This document shows, piece by piece, positions 1-61,855 of a DNA stretch of 64,000 bases; position 1 is the stretch's first letter; every line of letters starts with the position of its first letter. Origin of the DNA: Bolinopsis microptera (taxonomy: Eukaryota > Ctenophora > Tentaculata > Lobata > Bolinopsidae); the NCBI RefSeq assembly GCF_026151205.1, contig NC_087076.1:22500828-22564827 (forward strand), given 5' to 3'. The position numbers were made by a program, and so were the translations under genes. Under the pieces are notes generated by a model that worked only from the letters and a program-made list of their open reading frames with translations, was not told the origin of the DNA and did no database searches.

Positions 1-738
1 CTAACATAAATGTGACGAATGCTAAAAAATTGATATGATATTTGTTTAGTGGGTTTGAATCAATAATTTAAAAAGTTTAAGAATAAAGATAATAGTTTAA
101 GACGGATTCGGGATTGGTATCAAGATGTTTAATACCGATCATGCAGGAGAGAATGTGTAATTAATTATGAGAATATGTAATTAATCACATAATTGATCGG
201 TAGAAAACATTTAAATGATAGATATCTGCTCTTGTCTAGACATCTGTACAGTTGCTATAGCAACTATAGCAACTATAGCAACTAGAGTATTGAGTGTTCA
301 GTAATGAAGGAGGTGCTTCGTAATCACAGGGCTGCCTCTCTGTCAAGAGACCAGAGAGAGTGTATATCTTACGTTTTAAACATTAACGGAGGACAATTCT
401 CAACTTCCATCCCCGGGCTAAACTGGATTTTATCCTTCGTTAGTTTGCCGGCCTTGTTTGGGGCACTCACTCTACGACCTTTATTAGAGGACCTTGTAGA
501 GATGGGTTAGAATGTGAACAAAGTAGTCCGGCTGCAGTTACAGTTACTGAGTTACAGCTGCAGTTACAGTTACAGCTGTAGTTATAGCTGCAGTTACAGC
601 TGCAGTTACAGCTGCAGTTACAGCTGCAGTCCTGTCATCTCTAACAATATTACCCAGAGTCTTGGAACATATTTCTTAAAAAACCCAGCATATTTAGAGA
701 TGACAGGTCAGGAATAAAAGCTCGGAAAAATAAAATTA
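1..738. other. CYFIP intron 29, left part
   Basis: I see no exon here: the expected next coding segment (human FTVEQCFGDGLHWAG) is not readable on the minus strand. The stretch holds a short ctatagcaa repeat (~252-290), a cagttacagctg repeat (~530-630), and a 14-bp inverted repeat (cctgtcatctctaa at ~630, its complement at ~698) that could bound a small element. Confidence 0.6.
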
Positions 739-853
739 ACCCTGGTAACCCTGGTAACCCTGGTAACCCTGGTAACTTACTCGTAAGAGTTCTGGGAACC
801 CTGGTAACCCTGGTAACCCTGGTAACCCTGGTAACCCTGGTAACCCTGGTAAC
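739..853. repeat. 9-bp minisatellite (ccctggtaa) at exon 29 donor
   Basis: Two blocks of 4-7 units separated by acttactcgtaagagttct, which is a near copy of the exon 29 end and donor (acttactcgttagagttct at ~852-870). The array therefore directly abuts, and partly duplicates, the splice donor. Confidence 0.85.
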
Positions 854-857
854 TTAC

Positions 858-50462
<49,605 letters not shown>

Positions 50463-51909
50463 TGCTCTGGGTGTGTGGAAGAACTATCTAATAAGCTTGC
50501 CACTTTGAGTTAACCATTCTGAGAGTAAATAATATTTAATTCAATAAAATAGAAATTTTCATGTTGTTAAAAATACTATTTCAAATTATCTGGGTTTAAT
50601 TATGTACTGCACTAGGACAGCTAAATTTTAAAATTGGTCTGTAGTCGTAATTGAATACATTAATCGAACTACAGTGAAGTATAACACTAAGATCTATATT
50701 TTATTAATCTAAATTTGATAACCAACATTGAACAAATCTTAATGATACAATACAATATTTAAAGTAAGCTTATGTAGAAAATATAAATTAACAGAAGAAA
50801 ATAACAAACAAATGTCATAACACTACATTATGCCGACACTGTGGTGCTTATAATGCAATAAAGTCCCCTTTAGCCCACAGTTTATCTTCTATATAGTCAC
50901 TTTCCATCCTTCTCAATGAGGAAATGTGCAGCCAAGCTCACAACCTGTGTTCAAATTAACACCCTCAGTTCATGTACTCTATAAAGCACACTATAAGAAA
51001 AAAAAACAACAATTTAATTGACATATGACAGTGATTATGAGGTTTTATTGGTCAATAGTTGAAGCTGATCTGTTAATTTTAATATCCCATGGCAAATAAT
51101 ATGCCTCGCCACTCCAACAGAATTCACATCTATCAATTAAACAATCCAGCATGTAGAACACATTTTTCTTTTTTTCAGGGGTGATTTACAAGTTTACTAT
51201 GTCGTCTTTCGACTCCATTTTTCAGCATTAAATATGAGCAATTAGATATATGTGTGTTCCTCCTGATGATGTCTGGTACCACAGACTTCTGCAGTGCTAA
51301 TGTCTCTATAATTACAGACACTCATCCATTTCACCATGAGTCTTAGTGTGCTTTCTTTAACTACTATGATTTTAGTTTACAATGTTGTTAAAGAGCAAGT
51401 AGCAGCTTAGTGACATTAAGATCTCGCTTCCTATCCCCTACTGCCATACTCATATCAAGGGTGCCTTCCAGTGGCATAACGTTGCCTGTTGGCGCCCTCG
51501 CTGAAAACTAATGTGTTGGCTCGCTTTGTTGGCCAGTATCAACCCCATTTTTTTGGACTTTGATCGCTTATAATAATAATAATAATAAATTAATGTTATT
51601 TTTATACAGCACCAAAAGGTTAAATAATTTAAATTTAACCCTTATGCTCAGCTGTAAATGATACCTAATACGACCTAAGCGGTATACAAATAAATATATA
51701 TTATTATTATTATTACTTACGTCGCTAATTTGCACTCTAAATAACCCTGCAGGATCACAAATTGCTTCATGATAGAGAACTGCCTAACAGCGAACCGCAT
51801 GATTTACATGAAACTAATTCCCCTTAAAAAAGACATCTCACAGCAAGTAGACCAAATTGGCTCTAGCTTGTGAACGGTGCATCAACTACCCGACGAAACG
51901 GTGGGTTGG

Positions 51910-51950
<41 letters not shown>
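50463..51950. other. intergenic region upstream of CYFIP
   Basis: The CYFIP promoter must lie in or beyond this stretch, but no core motif is convincing. A fragment of the hAT MITE end (sense ccagtggcataacgttgcct) is at ~51,464-51,500. A taa-repeat-tailed segment lies at ~51,565-51,720, and a 36-base C-run ends at ~51,950. Confidence 0.5.
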
Positions 51951-51951
<1 letters not shown>

Positions 51952-52062
51952 ATTATTTCGTCCGTAAAATTGTATAAAACAGTAAAATATCATTAAATGT
52001 ATATAATAAACAAATTTAGGAGACCTCAAAGTTCGTCTTCTGAGGGATGAGGTCTTCACGCA

Positions 52063-52662
52063 GTGAACGAGAACGCAGTGAACGAGAACATTCCAACTAA
52101 CTTTGAGTCTGAAAAACCTAAAGAAATATCAAAGATAGTGAACCAGGCTTTCCAGTCCTTCGCTGATGTTACTGCAAATAGTCAGAAGAAAGTTATGGAA
52201 GAAATGAGCTTACAGCAAGCTTCACAAAGTGTTGTCAGTAAAGTTCAGACAAAGATGCACACTGATGCATATGAGCAAAATTTAAGGAAGCTCAATCTGT
52301 GTGTTTTGAATGTACCAGAGAGCAAGAAAGCTAACTCCAAGCTACGCCAGGAAGAGGACTCGAATTTCTGCAAGGAGACACTAAAGATTGAAAAAAGTGA
52401 CTTTATCAGTTGCCATCGTGCAGGTAAAGTGGATCCAGGTAAGCCAGACTCCTGTCGGCCATTGATCATCCAGACAGCTGATGAGGAGTCAGTTAACTAT
52501 TATTCCAACCATGGCAAGGGCTGGAAAGAGTCATCATACTGGATAAATTTGGATCTCTGCAGAGCAGACCGAGAGATCCGTTTTTTAGCCAGAGAAGAGA
52601 GGAAGAAGAGGCGGGAAGAAGCAGAGAAGGAAAAGACAGAGAAGAAGGTGGAGAAGAAGTAA
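52063..52662 (+). CDS. LINE ORF1, RRM-like chaperone
   Basis: 199 codons from a GTG; the frame opens just after a TGA at 52,048 and no ATG precedes ~52,193, so the true start is unclear. The central part, LRKLNLCVLNVPESKKAN to ISCHRAGKVDPGKP...RPLIIQ, follows the RRM-like fold of CR1/L2/L1-type ORF1 proteins, which coat the RNA. The N-terminal region is probably coiled coil and the C-terminus is highly charged (EERKKRREEAEKEK). It ends 29 bp before ORF2. Confidence 0.8.
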   Translation: MNENAVNENIPTNFESEKPKEISKIVNQAFQSFADVTANSQKKVMEEMSLQQASQSVVSKVQTKMHTDAYEQNLRKLNLCVLNVPESKKANSKLRQEEDSNFCKETLKIEKSDFISCHRAGKVDPGKPDSCRPLIIQTADEESVNYYSNHGKGWKESSYWINLDLCRADREIRFLAREERKKRREEAEKEKTEKKVEKK

Positions 52663-52691
52663 ATAGCAGTGATAAAGAATGTAGTCAGCCC

Positions 52692-55022
52692 ATGAATATT
52701 TTTTATACTAATGCTAATGGACTATTTAATAAAATTGATGAACTAAAATGTATTCTATCAGTTTATAAATCCATTCATGTAATCTGCATTACAGAAACTC
52801 ATTTTAATAGTGATATTTTAGATGCTGAAATTTTTATTGAAGGTTTTAGTATGTTTAGAAAAGACAGAGATTTTAAAATCGATAACTCCACTAGCAACAT
52901 AAGTGGAGGTGGAGGTTCTATTATTTATATTAAAAACAGTTGTAATGCTTCATTAGTGAGCTCATTTTTAAAAGCACCAGACTCTTTAGCTATTAATGTC
53001 AATACCTCTGGTGGATTGATTAGTATTTGTTGTATTTATAGGTCTACTTCTTTGAATTTAAAGCAGAATAATATGTTATTATCTTGCATCAAGAACATAT
53101 CTAGTGAAAAGAATGTTTTTGAAACCATTATCATTGGAGATTTTAACCTACCTAATGTATCTTGGGAAACTGGTAGTGTAAATAGTGGTATTTCTAGTAA
53201 GAATCAGGTTTTAATGATTCAACAAAAGTATATTGATTTATTTAACGACAGTGGTTTGACGTGGTACTTTACTAACGAAACAACCAGAAGACGGCTTGTG
53301 AAAGATACTCTCCAGGAGAGTCTTCTTGATCAGGTTTTGTATACAAATGATGCTCTTGTCAACGGTTGTAAGATCGTTTCTCCGCTTGGCAAAAGTGATC
53401 ATGTTGGGATACTAGTCGAACTGGTTGTTTCGCCCAATACTAACAAAAGTCCCAAACAAAAGATTTTAAAGCCTATTTGGGGTAAGATTTCCTCAGAAGA
53501 GTTATTTAACTTTAGTATGAATAATATTGACTGGGATTATAGTTGTACAAATAATGTTCAAGATATGTGGGTTGAACTACATGGTAAATTGGAGTCTGTT
53601 GCTGCAGCTGTCCCAGCTGCTTCGGTTTATCTCGACAACAGACCTGTCAAGTTGCCATGGAGTACAACTTCACTTAAAAGAATGAGGAAGAACAAGGATA
53701 AAGCATGGGCTGAATTTGATATTAATCCTTCGGATATTAACTTTAGCTGTGCAAATAGCAAGCAGCATATTTTTGAGGTGGCAGAAATTAAAGCTAAAGT
53801 AAATTATGAAAAGAAGATTACATCTAATTTAAAACAGAATTGTAAATCTTTTTACTCGTATTTGCGTAATAAACGTCAAGTTAAGTCAAGTGTTGTTTCT
53901 TTAGATAGAGGAGATGGTACACGCACAGATAGTTCATCTGAGTCAGCTGAGGTACTTGCTAGTGCCTTTAGTTCTGTGTTTGTGCGTGAACCACCTGGCC
54001 CTCTTCCCCAAAATGAGAGTTATAACAAAGAGGTTATTGATGATATGGAAATTAGCAGTTCTGATATCAAGAAGCAGCTTTTAAAGCTTAATGTTTTTAA
54101 GAGTTCTGGTCCGGATGGCGTTCATCCAAAGTTGTTGAAATCCTTAGCATACGATGAAAAGTTTGTTGAAGCTGTAACTAAATTATTTATTAAGTGTTCA
54201 GAAACAGGAGTCCTGCCTGACATTTGGAAGACAGCATCTGTTGTAGCATTATTCAAAAAGGGTGTTAAATCTGATCCCTTAAATTATAGACCTGTCTCAT
54301 TAACTTGTATTTTGTGCAAAGTGTATGAAAAGTTGGTGAGGGCACATTTATTAACATTTTTAGAAGAACGAATTTCAAAGCATCAGCATGGATTTGTGAA
54401 GGGTAAATCTTGTCTATCTAATCTCTTAGAGACATTTAATAATATTCTTGATATTTTAGACGAAGGTGCTCCTGTCGATCTTTTGTATTTTGACTTTAGT
54501 AAGGCCTTTGACACAGTCCCCCACTTTAGACTTCTATCTAAATTGGAGGGGTTTGGGGTCAAGGGAAAAGTTTTAGATGTTATAAAAGACTTTCTGACAG
54601 ACAGAACCATGAGGGTTTGTGTAGAAGGACAATGGTCTGAGGTGAAACACGTGTTATCTGGTGTTCCCCAGGGGTCAGTATTGGGTCCTTTGCTATTTAT
54701 TCTTTATATAAACGATTTACCTGACAATGTTAAAAATAAGATTAAATTATTTGCAGATGATCTCAAGTTAGTTTGTAATGCAGCTAACCATAGAAGTGTA
54801 TCTGATGATATTTTAGAACTCGAAATTTGGGAGAGTATTTGGCACTTAAACTTCAATCCTGCCAAGTGTAAAGTAGTCCATATTAATCTGAATAATAATC
54901 CTAACTCGAATTATATTGTAAATGGAGTAGAACTAGAAGTATCTGCACAGGAAAAAGATTTGGGGGTTATTACCCATAGCTCCTTGCTTTGGAATGAACA
55001 GATAAAAGCATGTATTTCCCGA
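52692..55022 (+). pseudogene. LINE ORF2, endonuclease and most of reverse transcriptase
   Basis: The N-terminal APE-type endonuclease shows TNANGLFNKIDEL, CITETHFNSD, IIGDFNLPNVSW and the SDHVGI box. A linker follows, then RT with LNYRPVSLTCILCKVYEK, FDFSKAFDTVPH, GVPQGSVLGPLLFILYIND and FADDLKLV. The frame is intact up to KACISR at 55,022, where foreign DNA enters. The same protein resumes at 56,127 (ANRMICWIVRN). Confidence 0.92.
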
Positions 55023-56129
55023 TTGATCCCGATTGAAGCTTTCTATCATGAAGGCTCAACACCAACCTGACAATATTAACTGGCAGGACTTAAACTTCAA
55101 CACTTTCCTATGAAAAGACCCCCATTTATATTTATATATTTTAGATTTTACACCTGTCACTCACATCATATATGCACCACAAAAGAAAAAAGATTCATTC
55201 AATCATTACATTATACACTCACTCCACCACACATGCACACAAAACATTAAAGCAGGTTACACGCGGGTGTAACGTTCACTTTATCCGAAGGGAAAAATAA
55301 TACTTTACGTAACGCGCGATTTACGTCTTGGTAGCTAAATTATTCAAGTGCTATTTGTCAGAGCGACACAAATGCGCGCGCGAGCGCTTGCGCGGCTCAC
55401 CTATCCAACACTCTTGTTTACATCGTATCAGGCAATGGTTCAGTTTAATTATGGTAAGGGCACAGCCTGTCAAAAACCCTTTTCGCATGATCCGTCGACA
55501 CCGCCTGAAGGTGAATGCATAATAACGGATCATGAACGTACGGAATCAAACGTTAATAAGCTTGCAGCTTCCGATGAAAATGTATTCAACTTTGTGTCAT
55601 GCTTGAATTGGTTTTGGACCTCTTCAATGCTTTTAATTTATTTATTATTGTTATTTGGTATTATGAGCTGATATGTATATATACATACGGTATCTAAAAT
55701 TAAGCGTATAGCGAGCATATTTAACAATTTTTAAGCAATAATGTATTGCGAGCAGCTGTAACTTAAATATCGCATAAAAATCATATAATTATAACACAAA
55801 ACTAAAATTTTATTGGAATCTAGGTTAAACTAAGATAAAATTAATATCAGCCCCTTCGCCACTCTCAGCAGTCAACCAGGGCTCATAAAAGCTTAACAGC
55901 GCCTGGGTCCGTTCACCAACTGTGCTAATGTGAGTGGCGGTGTGGTAAAACCCATTTTAACAGCGTGAATATTTATCAAATATAAGCGCGCTAGCTGCTA
56001 GCATACTTGTATCATTTAATTTTTAATCAAATTTATTCGGATATATATTTATTGATTATGTATTGAATTGGTGATAAATAATAAAATTGTCTTTTCTCAA
56101 AAAAAAAAATTGTCTTTTCTCTTTCTAAA
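55023..56129. mobile_element. ~1.1-kb insertion inside LINE ORF2
   Basis: Defined by the break in the ORF2 protein. It ends with a tandem attgtcttttctc motif around an A-run (~56,085-56,122). A similar end (atttttctttcct repeated) occurs at ~60,850-60,888, suggesting a shared retroelement tail. No coding region recognised. I see no clean target duplication. Confidence 0.6.
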
Positions 56130-56837
56130 GCAAATCGTATGATCTGCTGGATTGTAAGGAACTTAATTATTAGAGAAAAGGTTGTAATGATAGCTATTTA
56201 TAAAGCTTTGATAAGACCTCATCTTGAGTATTGTGTCCAATTGTGGAATCCAGTTGCGGCTCATGGAAGTTGGGGGACTGTTTTGGAGCTAGAGAGCGTC
56301 CAGAGGCGGTTTACCCGTCTTATTGATGAGGTGGGTACTCTTCCATACAGCTGCAGACTGGATATCCTCAATTTGACAACGCTGGCAGAGCGGCGAATAC
56401 GTGGGGACCTTATCGAAGCTTTTAAAGTAACTAGTGGTTTGACTGAATATGGATCGGGTTTGTTCAGAATGAGCAGATCTGGTCTTAATCTAGTTTCAAC
56501 CAATAGGTGTAATAAGAGTGTAACTAAAGTTAAGAATCTCCAGTCTTCTTTTCTTCCGGAGCGAGTCATTCCTTACTGGAACAAACTCCCTTCAGATGTC
56601 AAGAACTGCTCGACAGTTTTAAGCTTTAAAGTTAGATTGGAAGGATTTAAAAAAGAAATGATTTCTAAAAACAGTGTAAATGATTTTTATTTTTGGAATG
56701 TTTCGAATGAAGTTTTAGGGAAAATTGAAGGACCCAGTTATTTAAGCAATAAGGAGACACATAATGAATATCTGTGGTTTCATCCTTTTGTGGCAAAGAA
56801 GCGTTTTATAAATCTTTATTCCACTGGGAAGTATTAA
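56130..56837 (+). pseudogene. LINE ORF2 C-terminal part
   Basis: Continues ORF2: ANRMICWIVRN, then ALIRPHLEYCVQLWNP, LESVQRRFTR, and the terminal LPSDVKNCSTVLSFKVRL region typical of the RT C-terminus in CR1/jockey elements. It stops at 56,837. Confidence 0.9.
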
Positions 56838-56993
56838 TGAATTATTTATAGATAATGTATTAGATTTTATTTATTAATAAAATTGAATTTGATAAATTAT
56901 TAATGTTGATGGAAAAATATATTTATTTGAATTATTTTTTTATTTAGTGCAATGATATTTTGTAGACACTTGTGATGATGTTATGTCATAATC

Positions 56994-57203
56994 TTTACTT
57001 ACTTACTTACTTACTTACATTAATTACGGTTTCCCAATCACAGTTTTCCGACCATTCGGCTGAGTCAACTGAAAAGATATTACACGGATGCGCATGTGTA
57101 ATTTTCTTTGAATTCAGTGGTTTCTTTAGCTAACTCCCTAGATTAAGTGATTCAAACACGGACCTCTTGCTCAGAAAACGGACGCTCTAACCATGAGGCC
57201 ACC
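56994..57203 (-). mobile_element. tRNA-derived SINE with (gtaa)n tail
   Basis: On the minus strand it starts GGTGGCCTCATGGTTAGAGC, with an A-box-like TGGTTAGAGCG, and has a B-box-like GTGTTTGAATC ~35 bp later, as in tRNA genes transcribed by RNA polymerase III. The body contains actcagccgaatgg, shared with the fragment at 40,352. It ends in gtaagtaagtaagtaa. The tail coincides with the LINE 3' end, so their boundary is ambiguous. Confidence 0.75.
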
Positions 57204-58147
57204 AATCCGAGATCTGATTAAAAATATTTAAAGGAAGGGCTATCGGACGTTTGTGCATCACTTACAACACAAAATTTCGTGGACACCGATTAAAATTTTT
57301 GTTTTAATCCTGATAAAGCCGAAATTTGACAAATTTTCATGCAGCGCTCGATTTTCAATTTTCAGAATAAAATTACAACAAATATTCGCGGCGCAACTTA
57401 AATTTTGATTTTTCGTGTATTTGTGAATAAAAACAATAATTCCAGATTATCGATACAAATTTGCTTCTTTTTAAATATATGACATCAAGTTAAAAAATAA
57501 TGGCAAAAATATAATATTACAATGCTTATAAAACAAAACCAAACTTTAATATTGCTAAATAAAAATTGGGTTGCGCAACGCGCGTGCTAAAATATTTTGC
57601 AGTAAAACAAATTTAGTGAAACAAATTTAATGTCACAATAGTTTGGCTATTTGAACCCTCGGGCTATTTTAACGTATACGTCATTTTTCAATTGGTAGTT
57701 ATTGTGCATGTTTTTTTCCAAGGCCGCAATTGATTATACAAGATTACGTGCATGGCATGGTCACGCGCACAATAACTTTCAACAAGTATCCACACTTTTT
57801 TTAATGCGATGGAAGTCGTGATTCACTCAGCCCGAATAAAAATTCGGCGGTATGACAAACTGTTGTCTGAGTGCAAGGAATACAAATTTGAATTTTGATC
57901 TATATGTAATATTTAGGCCCGTGGCCAGTTTTCATCAACAATATTTTGATTGCTCTAACCAGAGCCCTTTCGCTTGCAGTAGCGCGCGACCGCCGAAGGC
58001 GGCAAAGTTCTATTCTACTTGTGAAAGAAGCGCGTCACGCAGTACGCGTAGACACATGGCTATGTGAAATATTTTGATCTTTATTACAGATTATGCATAT
58101 CATAGATAACCATAAACTTGGATTAAAAGTAATTTCAATTGACAGAA
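57204..58147. other. intergenic, nothing recognised
   Basis: AT-rich with scattered gcgcg patches (~57,580-57,600, ~57,985-58,050). Frames here are short and have no recognisable motif. Confidence 0.5.
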
Positions 58148-58246
58148 GCTGAAGGACGGCAGCTCAAAAGGCCCATGGTGCACCATCGGCAAGATCAAGG
58201 ACTCGAGTGCCAATAATGGCTTTTCCGAACCCATTTTCCCCGATTA
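58148..58246 (+). other. exon-like GC-rich segment, unidentified
   Basis: After a plausible acceptor (tttcaattgacag) a frame reads KLKDGSSKGPWCTIGK and on to EPIFPD then TAA. The composition is unlike its surroundings. The minus strand also has an open frame containing IGENGFGKAIIG. I do not recognise either. It may be a terminal exon, a retrocopy fragment or part of a dispersed repeat. Confidence 0.3.
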
Positions 58247-58521
58247 AGAGAACTCACCTTAAATTATTTTAATGCAGTCACTTAGATAAATTTATATCAG
58301 GACAATTCAATAAAGACACATACTCTGCCCACAATAAGGGGCCATAATTGTTTCAATTATGTAACTGTATAGAATTATTATTATTATGCACCAACGTTCT
58401 TCCCTTGCTACAAGGGGGTTTCATATCTGCCCCTTTCGATATAGAGGTTGTGGCAGCTGATACGAAACCTTGTCAAGCTTTTTCGAACATCAGGTATACA
58501 TTGATATACCAAGGAAAGCCC

Positions 58522-58757
58522 CAGTGGCGTAACGAAAGGCCCTGCTGACCCCGCTGTGCAGGGGGGGGGGGGGGGGGGCGCCGTCTTAGGGGGCGCCAAA
58601 TCGTCGTTTGAATGTGGGACAATTTCGATTACCGGCGTATTCTTTAAAATCACCTAATTTGTTCAATTTTAGGGAGGGGCACCAAAAGGGGAGGGGGCGC
58701 CAACAGGGGGGCGCTTTTTTCGGCAGGGGGGCGCCAACTGGCAACGTTACGCCACTG
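58522..58757. mobile_element. hAT-type MITE with 8-bp TSD
   Basis: Terminal repeats CAGTGGCGTAACG and CGTTACGCCACTG. Flanked by GAAAGCCC on both sides (58,514-58,521; 58,758-58,765). The interior is rich in gggggcgcc. A degraded end of the same family lies at ~51,464-51,500. Confidence 0.92.
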
Positions 58758-58765
58758 GAAAGCCC

Positions 58766-60130
58766 AGCATGATCTGCTTGTGAAATGCAGCACAGAGTAG
58801 TTCGTTTTCAGTGCTTTCAAGGTGACTATAATAATCTATTGCAAGTTTATATATTACTGAACTAACGTTTCGGTGTGTGCAAAAGCTTTCAGGCATGCGC
58901 ATTCCTTGCCTTGTTAGTTACCTGTCCTTCTTAAACCAAACTGGCAGTCAAGGAGAAAAAGTCATACACCAAATGGGCATTATATTTTAATATTTGTTTT
59001 ATTCTGAATATTTGTTTTATTCTGAATTGTTTTACATTCTGTAAAAATGTGCTAAAATTAAATTTCTTGTTTCATTGAAATTTCTTGTTTCATATTTTGT
59101 ACCCCGGTTTTTAAAATGTGTACCATTTTTACAACATTTTATCTATTCAGTTAAACAAAAATTTCAGTTAAACAAAAATTTCAATTTTATGCCATTTATT
59201 ACAGATTAAACAAGTTTACAATAAATCAATTTGATATTTAACGGAATCCTAATTCAATGTGCAGTATGGTTGTCACTCTTTAAATAGATTAGATATAGGT
59301 TGACGGGGCAAAGGAGTGTGCGTGCTGTTCGCTATTGCTCACACCAAACGGCAACCTAGTAAATGTTTTGTATGAACACCGGTCTCCATCACGACACAAA
59401 ATTAGGATTGTAGAATTTATTGTATAACTATTAGTGCAGTGGAGGTAGCGGTGTGGTGCATTAATAGAGTGACAGCCTACTGATTTAGAGTTGTTTTTAA
59501 GTGAGCATAATGGGTGTATTTTTGGATCTAATGGCAACTTTAAAATTTGTTCTTTTAATCATTTATTAAATATCAGTTTAAAAATATATAAATCTGGAAT
59601 CTGTTCACTCTGTGAACCAGTCCTATAAAAATTTCAAAAACCCTCCTAAATTAAATATTAAAAACGTCTCAGTAATGGAAATAGTCATACAATTAAGAAA
59701 TTATCCAAATTCTTAATATCTACCTAAGAGAAAAATACCTACCTAAGTCAATTTCTACCTGTAATACACTAAATATTAGGTTAAATACATAGGTGGTGGA
59801 GTCAGCACACATTTACAAAAATCAAAATTGTTTAATAGGAGGAGCCTGTGGGCCGAGATCACTGGATTAAATTTGATGAAGGGGATTGTTTTCAAATGAC
59901 AGCTGCATTATGTCATAATCGCTTGTGGTCCATGCCGAATCATTATAAGCATGTTGCAGCTTTAGAAGTGCCTTTTTCAGGCGACTTTTAGCAAGGCTAA
60001 TCTTGTAGGAGTAGTCAAAGAGCTTAAGTATTGTATTGGTTTATTCATTTTTCAAGGGTGCCTTTCCTTATAGCTAGAACATTGCTCAAATTATCTGTAT
60101 ATTTTTCGAAACATTTGTATTCAAAAGTTG
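58766..60130. other. intergenic, no gene recognised
   Basis: AT-rich with small local duplications (e.g. atttgttttattctgaat near 59,000; atttcagttaaacaaaaa near 59,160). No supported gene. Confidence 0.5.
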
Positions 60131-60133
60131 GTG

Positions 60134-60334
60134 AGTTACCTTAGTTTGTTTAATTATGGCGGTTTAAATTTGGTGGTTTTTCGGAAATTTCACCATATTT
60201 TTATTTTTATCCGCTACCGTATAATAAAACCTGCCTAGTCAATTTTTGGAGATCGACTGGGTATATGGCATGATAATTTTCGGAAAAACCACCATGTTTT
60301 TACCTGCCATTAATATATGAACTAAGGTAGGCAA
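60134..60334. mobile_element. possible MITE with ~50-bp imperfect TIRs
   Basis: Left arm accttagttt ... ggtggtttttcggaaat. The right arm is its imperfect complement, ttttcggaaaaaccacc ... aactaaggt. No clear target duplication. Confidence 0.45.
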
Positions 60335-60900
60335 CAAAATAGCTTTTGTAGTCTAATGTTTACAGTATGTTTACGTTGATCTTGCCAGTGGCATGTTTTT
60401 TCAAGATTGTCCCAGATCCAAAAGACGATTTGGTGCACGCCCCTTCTAAGTTGTGTCAGCAGGGTCTTGTGTTACTGGTGGTCTTTGTGAATAATAGCAT
60501 TTTAGTGAGATGACCTCCATGATGCAGACCAGATGAGTTGAGTTAACGAATTAAGCTACATTTGTAGCATAATTTGATCGCAGTGCTCACGGCCTGTACT
60601 GCGTGAACGACAGAAATATCTTTTAAATTATTTTGCTTCTGAAATTTTGGCTCTAGTAATTAAGAAATGTGACATGTAATTGTAAGTTAACAATTAAATA
60701 GATCCTGTGCGCGGCGCCTACAGCTGACCTACGAATTTCTGAACAATTTTAAATTGTGGCTGTGTGCGCGGCGTACTGTATATGTGTTTGAAATTGAAAT
60801 TTGAATTTATTTATGAATATAACATTATGTATTGATTATTTGTGGTAAATAAAAATTTTTCTTTCCTAAAAAATTTTTCTTTCCTACTAATTTAAACCTA

Positions 60901-61665
60901 CAGGGTGGGCCAAAAGTCAGTGTGCAAACGTTGGGTCTTATACCTCCGCCGTGTTTTATATTTGAGAGCTGTTGCTTTGCAAATGGCATACTGTACTTAC
61001 TGGTTCGAGGATTCCGTCGTCAAAATTTGAAAATTCGAATATTTTAGACCACGCCCATTCAATATTAAAACACCTATATTGTTTTCTCTGAACATGCTGA
61101 ACGCCTAATTTTTTCAGAGACGGTAGATTATCAAATGTTGCATATGATCTGAAAACATGAGGCAAAACGGATTAGAAATGACGAAGTTATCAAGCATTTT
61201 GTGTATCTCGTTAACAAAATTGACTGGGTGATTATGTGACACCGTGACACGACACCTTAATTGGGCACCCTTAACAATTCCCATAATGTTTAACGGGGTA
61301 GTTAACAGGGACGTTATCACGTGATTAGGTAAACCAATCACCTGATCACACGTAATGAATAAACTCGTTATGCTTCATATCTCGGTCATCTGAGAAGCTA
61401 CAGTTCTAATTCTTTCAGGACAAACGTAATTCGAATGGCCAAACACAATTCAATAACATTTAGCTTGATCCGACTATCCAAACTATCAAATAAATGTGAA
61501 AATGAACCTCCATTTGAAAAAAATGAACGCGAATATTTTTCGAGTTGACAAATTCCTCGAACCAGTGGTGGTACTAAGTCATACCAGAAGGAAGTATTTC
61601 AATTGGGCACTCAGTGACTGAGCTATTAAGGCCAACGTTTGCACACTGACTTTTGGCCCACCCTG
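60901..61665. mobile_element. mariner-type MITE upstream of RTF2
   Basis: Ends CAGGGTGGGCCAAAAGTCAG and its complement, extending to about 34 bp (to aacgttgg). TA duplications at 60,899-60,900 and 61,666-61,667. No transposase frame. It ends 26 bp before the RTF2 start codon. The first 8 bases are shared with the mariner element at 28,347. Confidence 0.9.
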
Positions 61666-61691
61666 TATAATTAAACTTACTAATGAAAAGG

Positions 61692-61855
61692 ATGGGAGGA
61701 GATGGTGGATCGATCCCCACAAGATGTGAACTTGTCAAGTTGAAGAAGGCTGCAGAGGTAAAGAATAAAGACCAGCATATGGTTGGAAAGTGGCAACATT
61801 GCGCACTGAGTGGTCAAACGTTAGCTAAACCAATCATGTCTTGCAGACTTGGGAG
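61692..61855 (+). CDS. RTF2: RTF2 exon 1 (start codon)
   Basis: Codes MGGDGGSIPTRCELVK to IMSCRLG + AG, matching the N-terminus of RTF2 (human MGCDGGTIPKRHELVK and LSQEILRRPIVACELGR). RTF2 is a nuclear fork-associated protein with a RING-like (C2HC2-type) domain, regulated by DDI1/2 at stalled forks. I chose the ATG at 61,692 because all RTF2 proteins begin MG(C/G)DGG; an in-frame ATG at 61,683 would add three residues. Donor GTATGT. Confidence 0.95.

Larger units (their letters stand above)
51960..56993 (+). mobile_element. CR1/L2-like LINE with ORF1 and ORF2, interrupted
   Basis: A two-ORF non-LTR retrotransposon: an RRM-like ORF1, an endonuclease-RT ORF2, and a 3' end near the (ttac)n tract. 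ORF2 is split by ~1.1 kb of unrelated DNA (about 55,023-56,129). The 5' boundary is uncertain. It lies between CYFIP and RTF2. Confidence 0.88.

Noticed and set aside
53000-56900. Endogenous retrovirus
   Set aside because: The RT is of non-LTR type with an APE endonuclease; no LTRs, protease, integrase or envelope are present.
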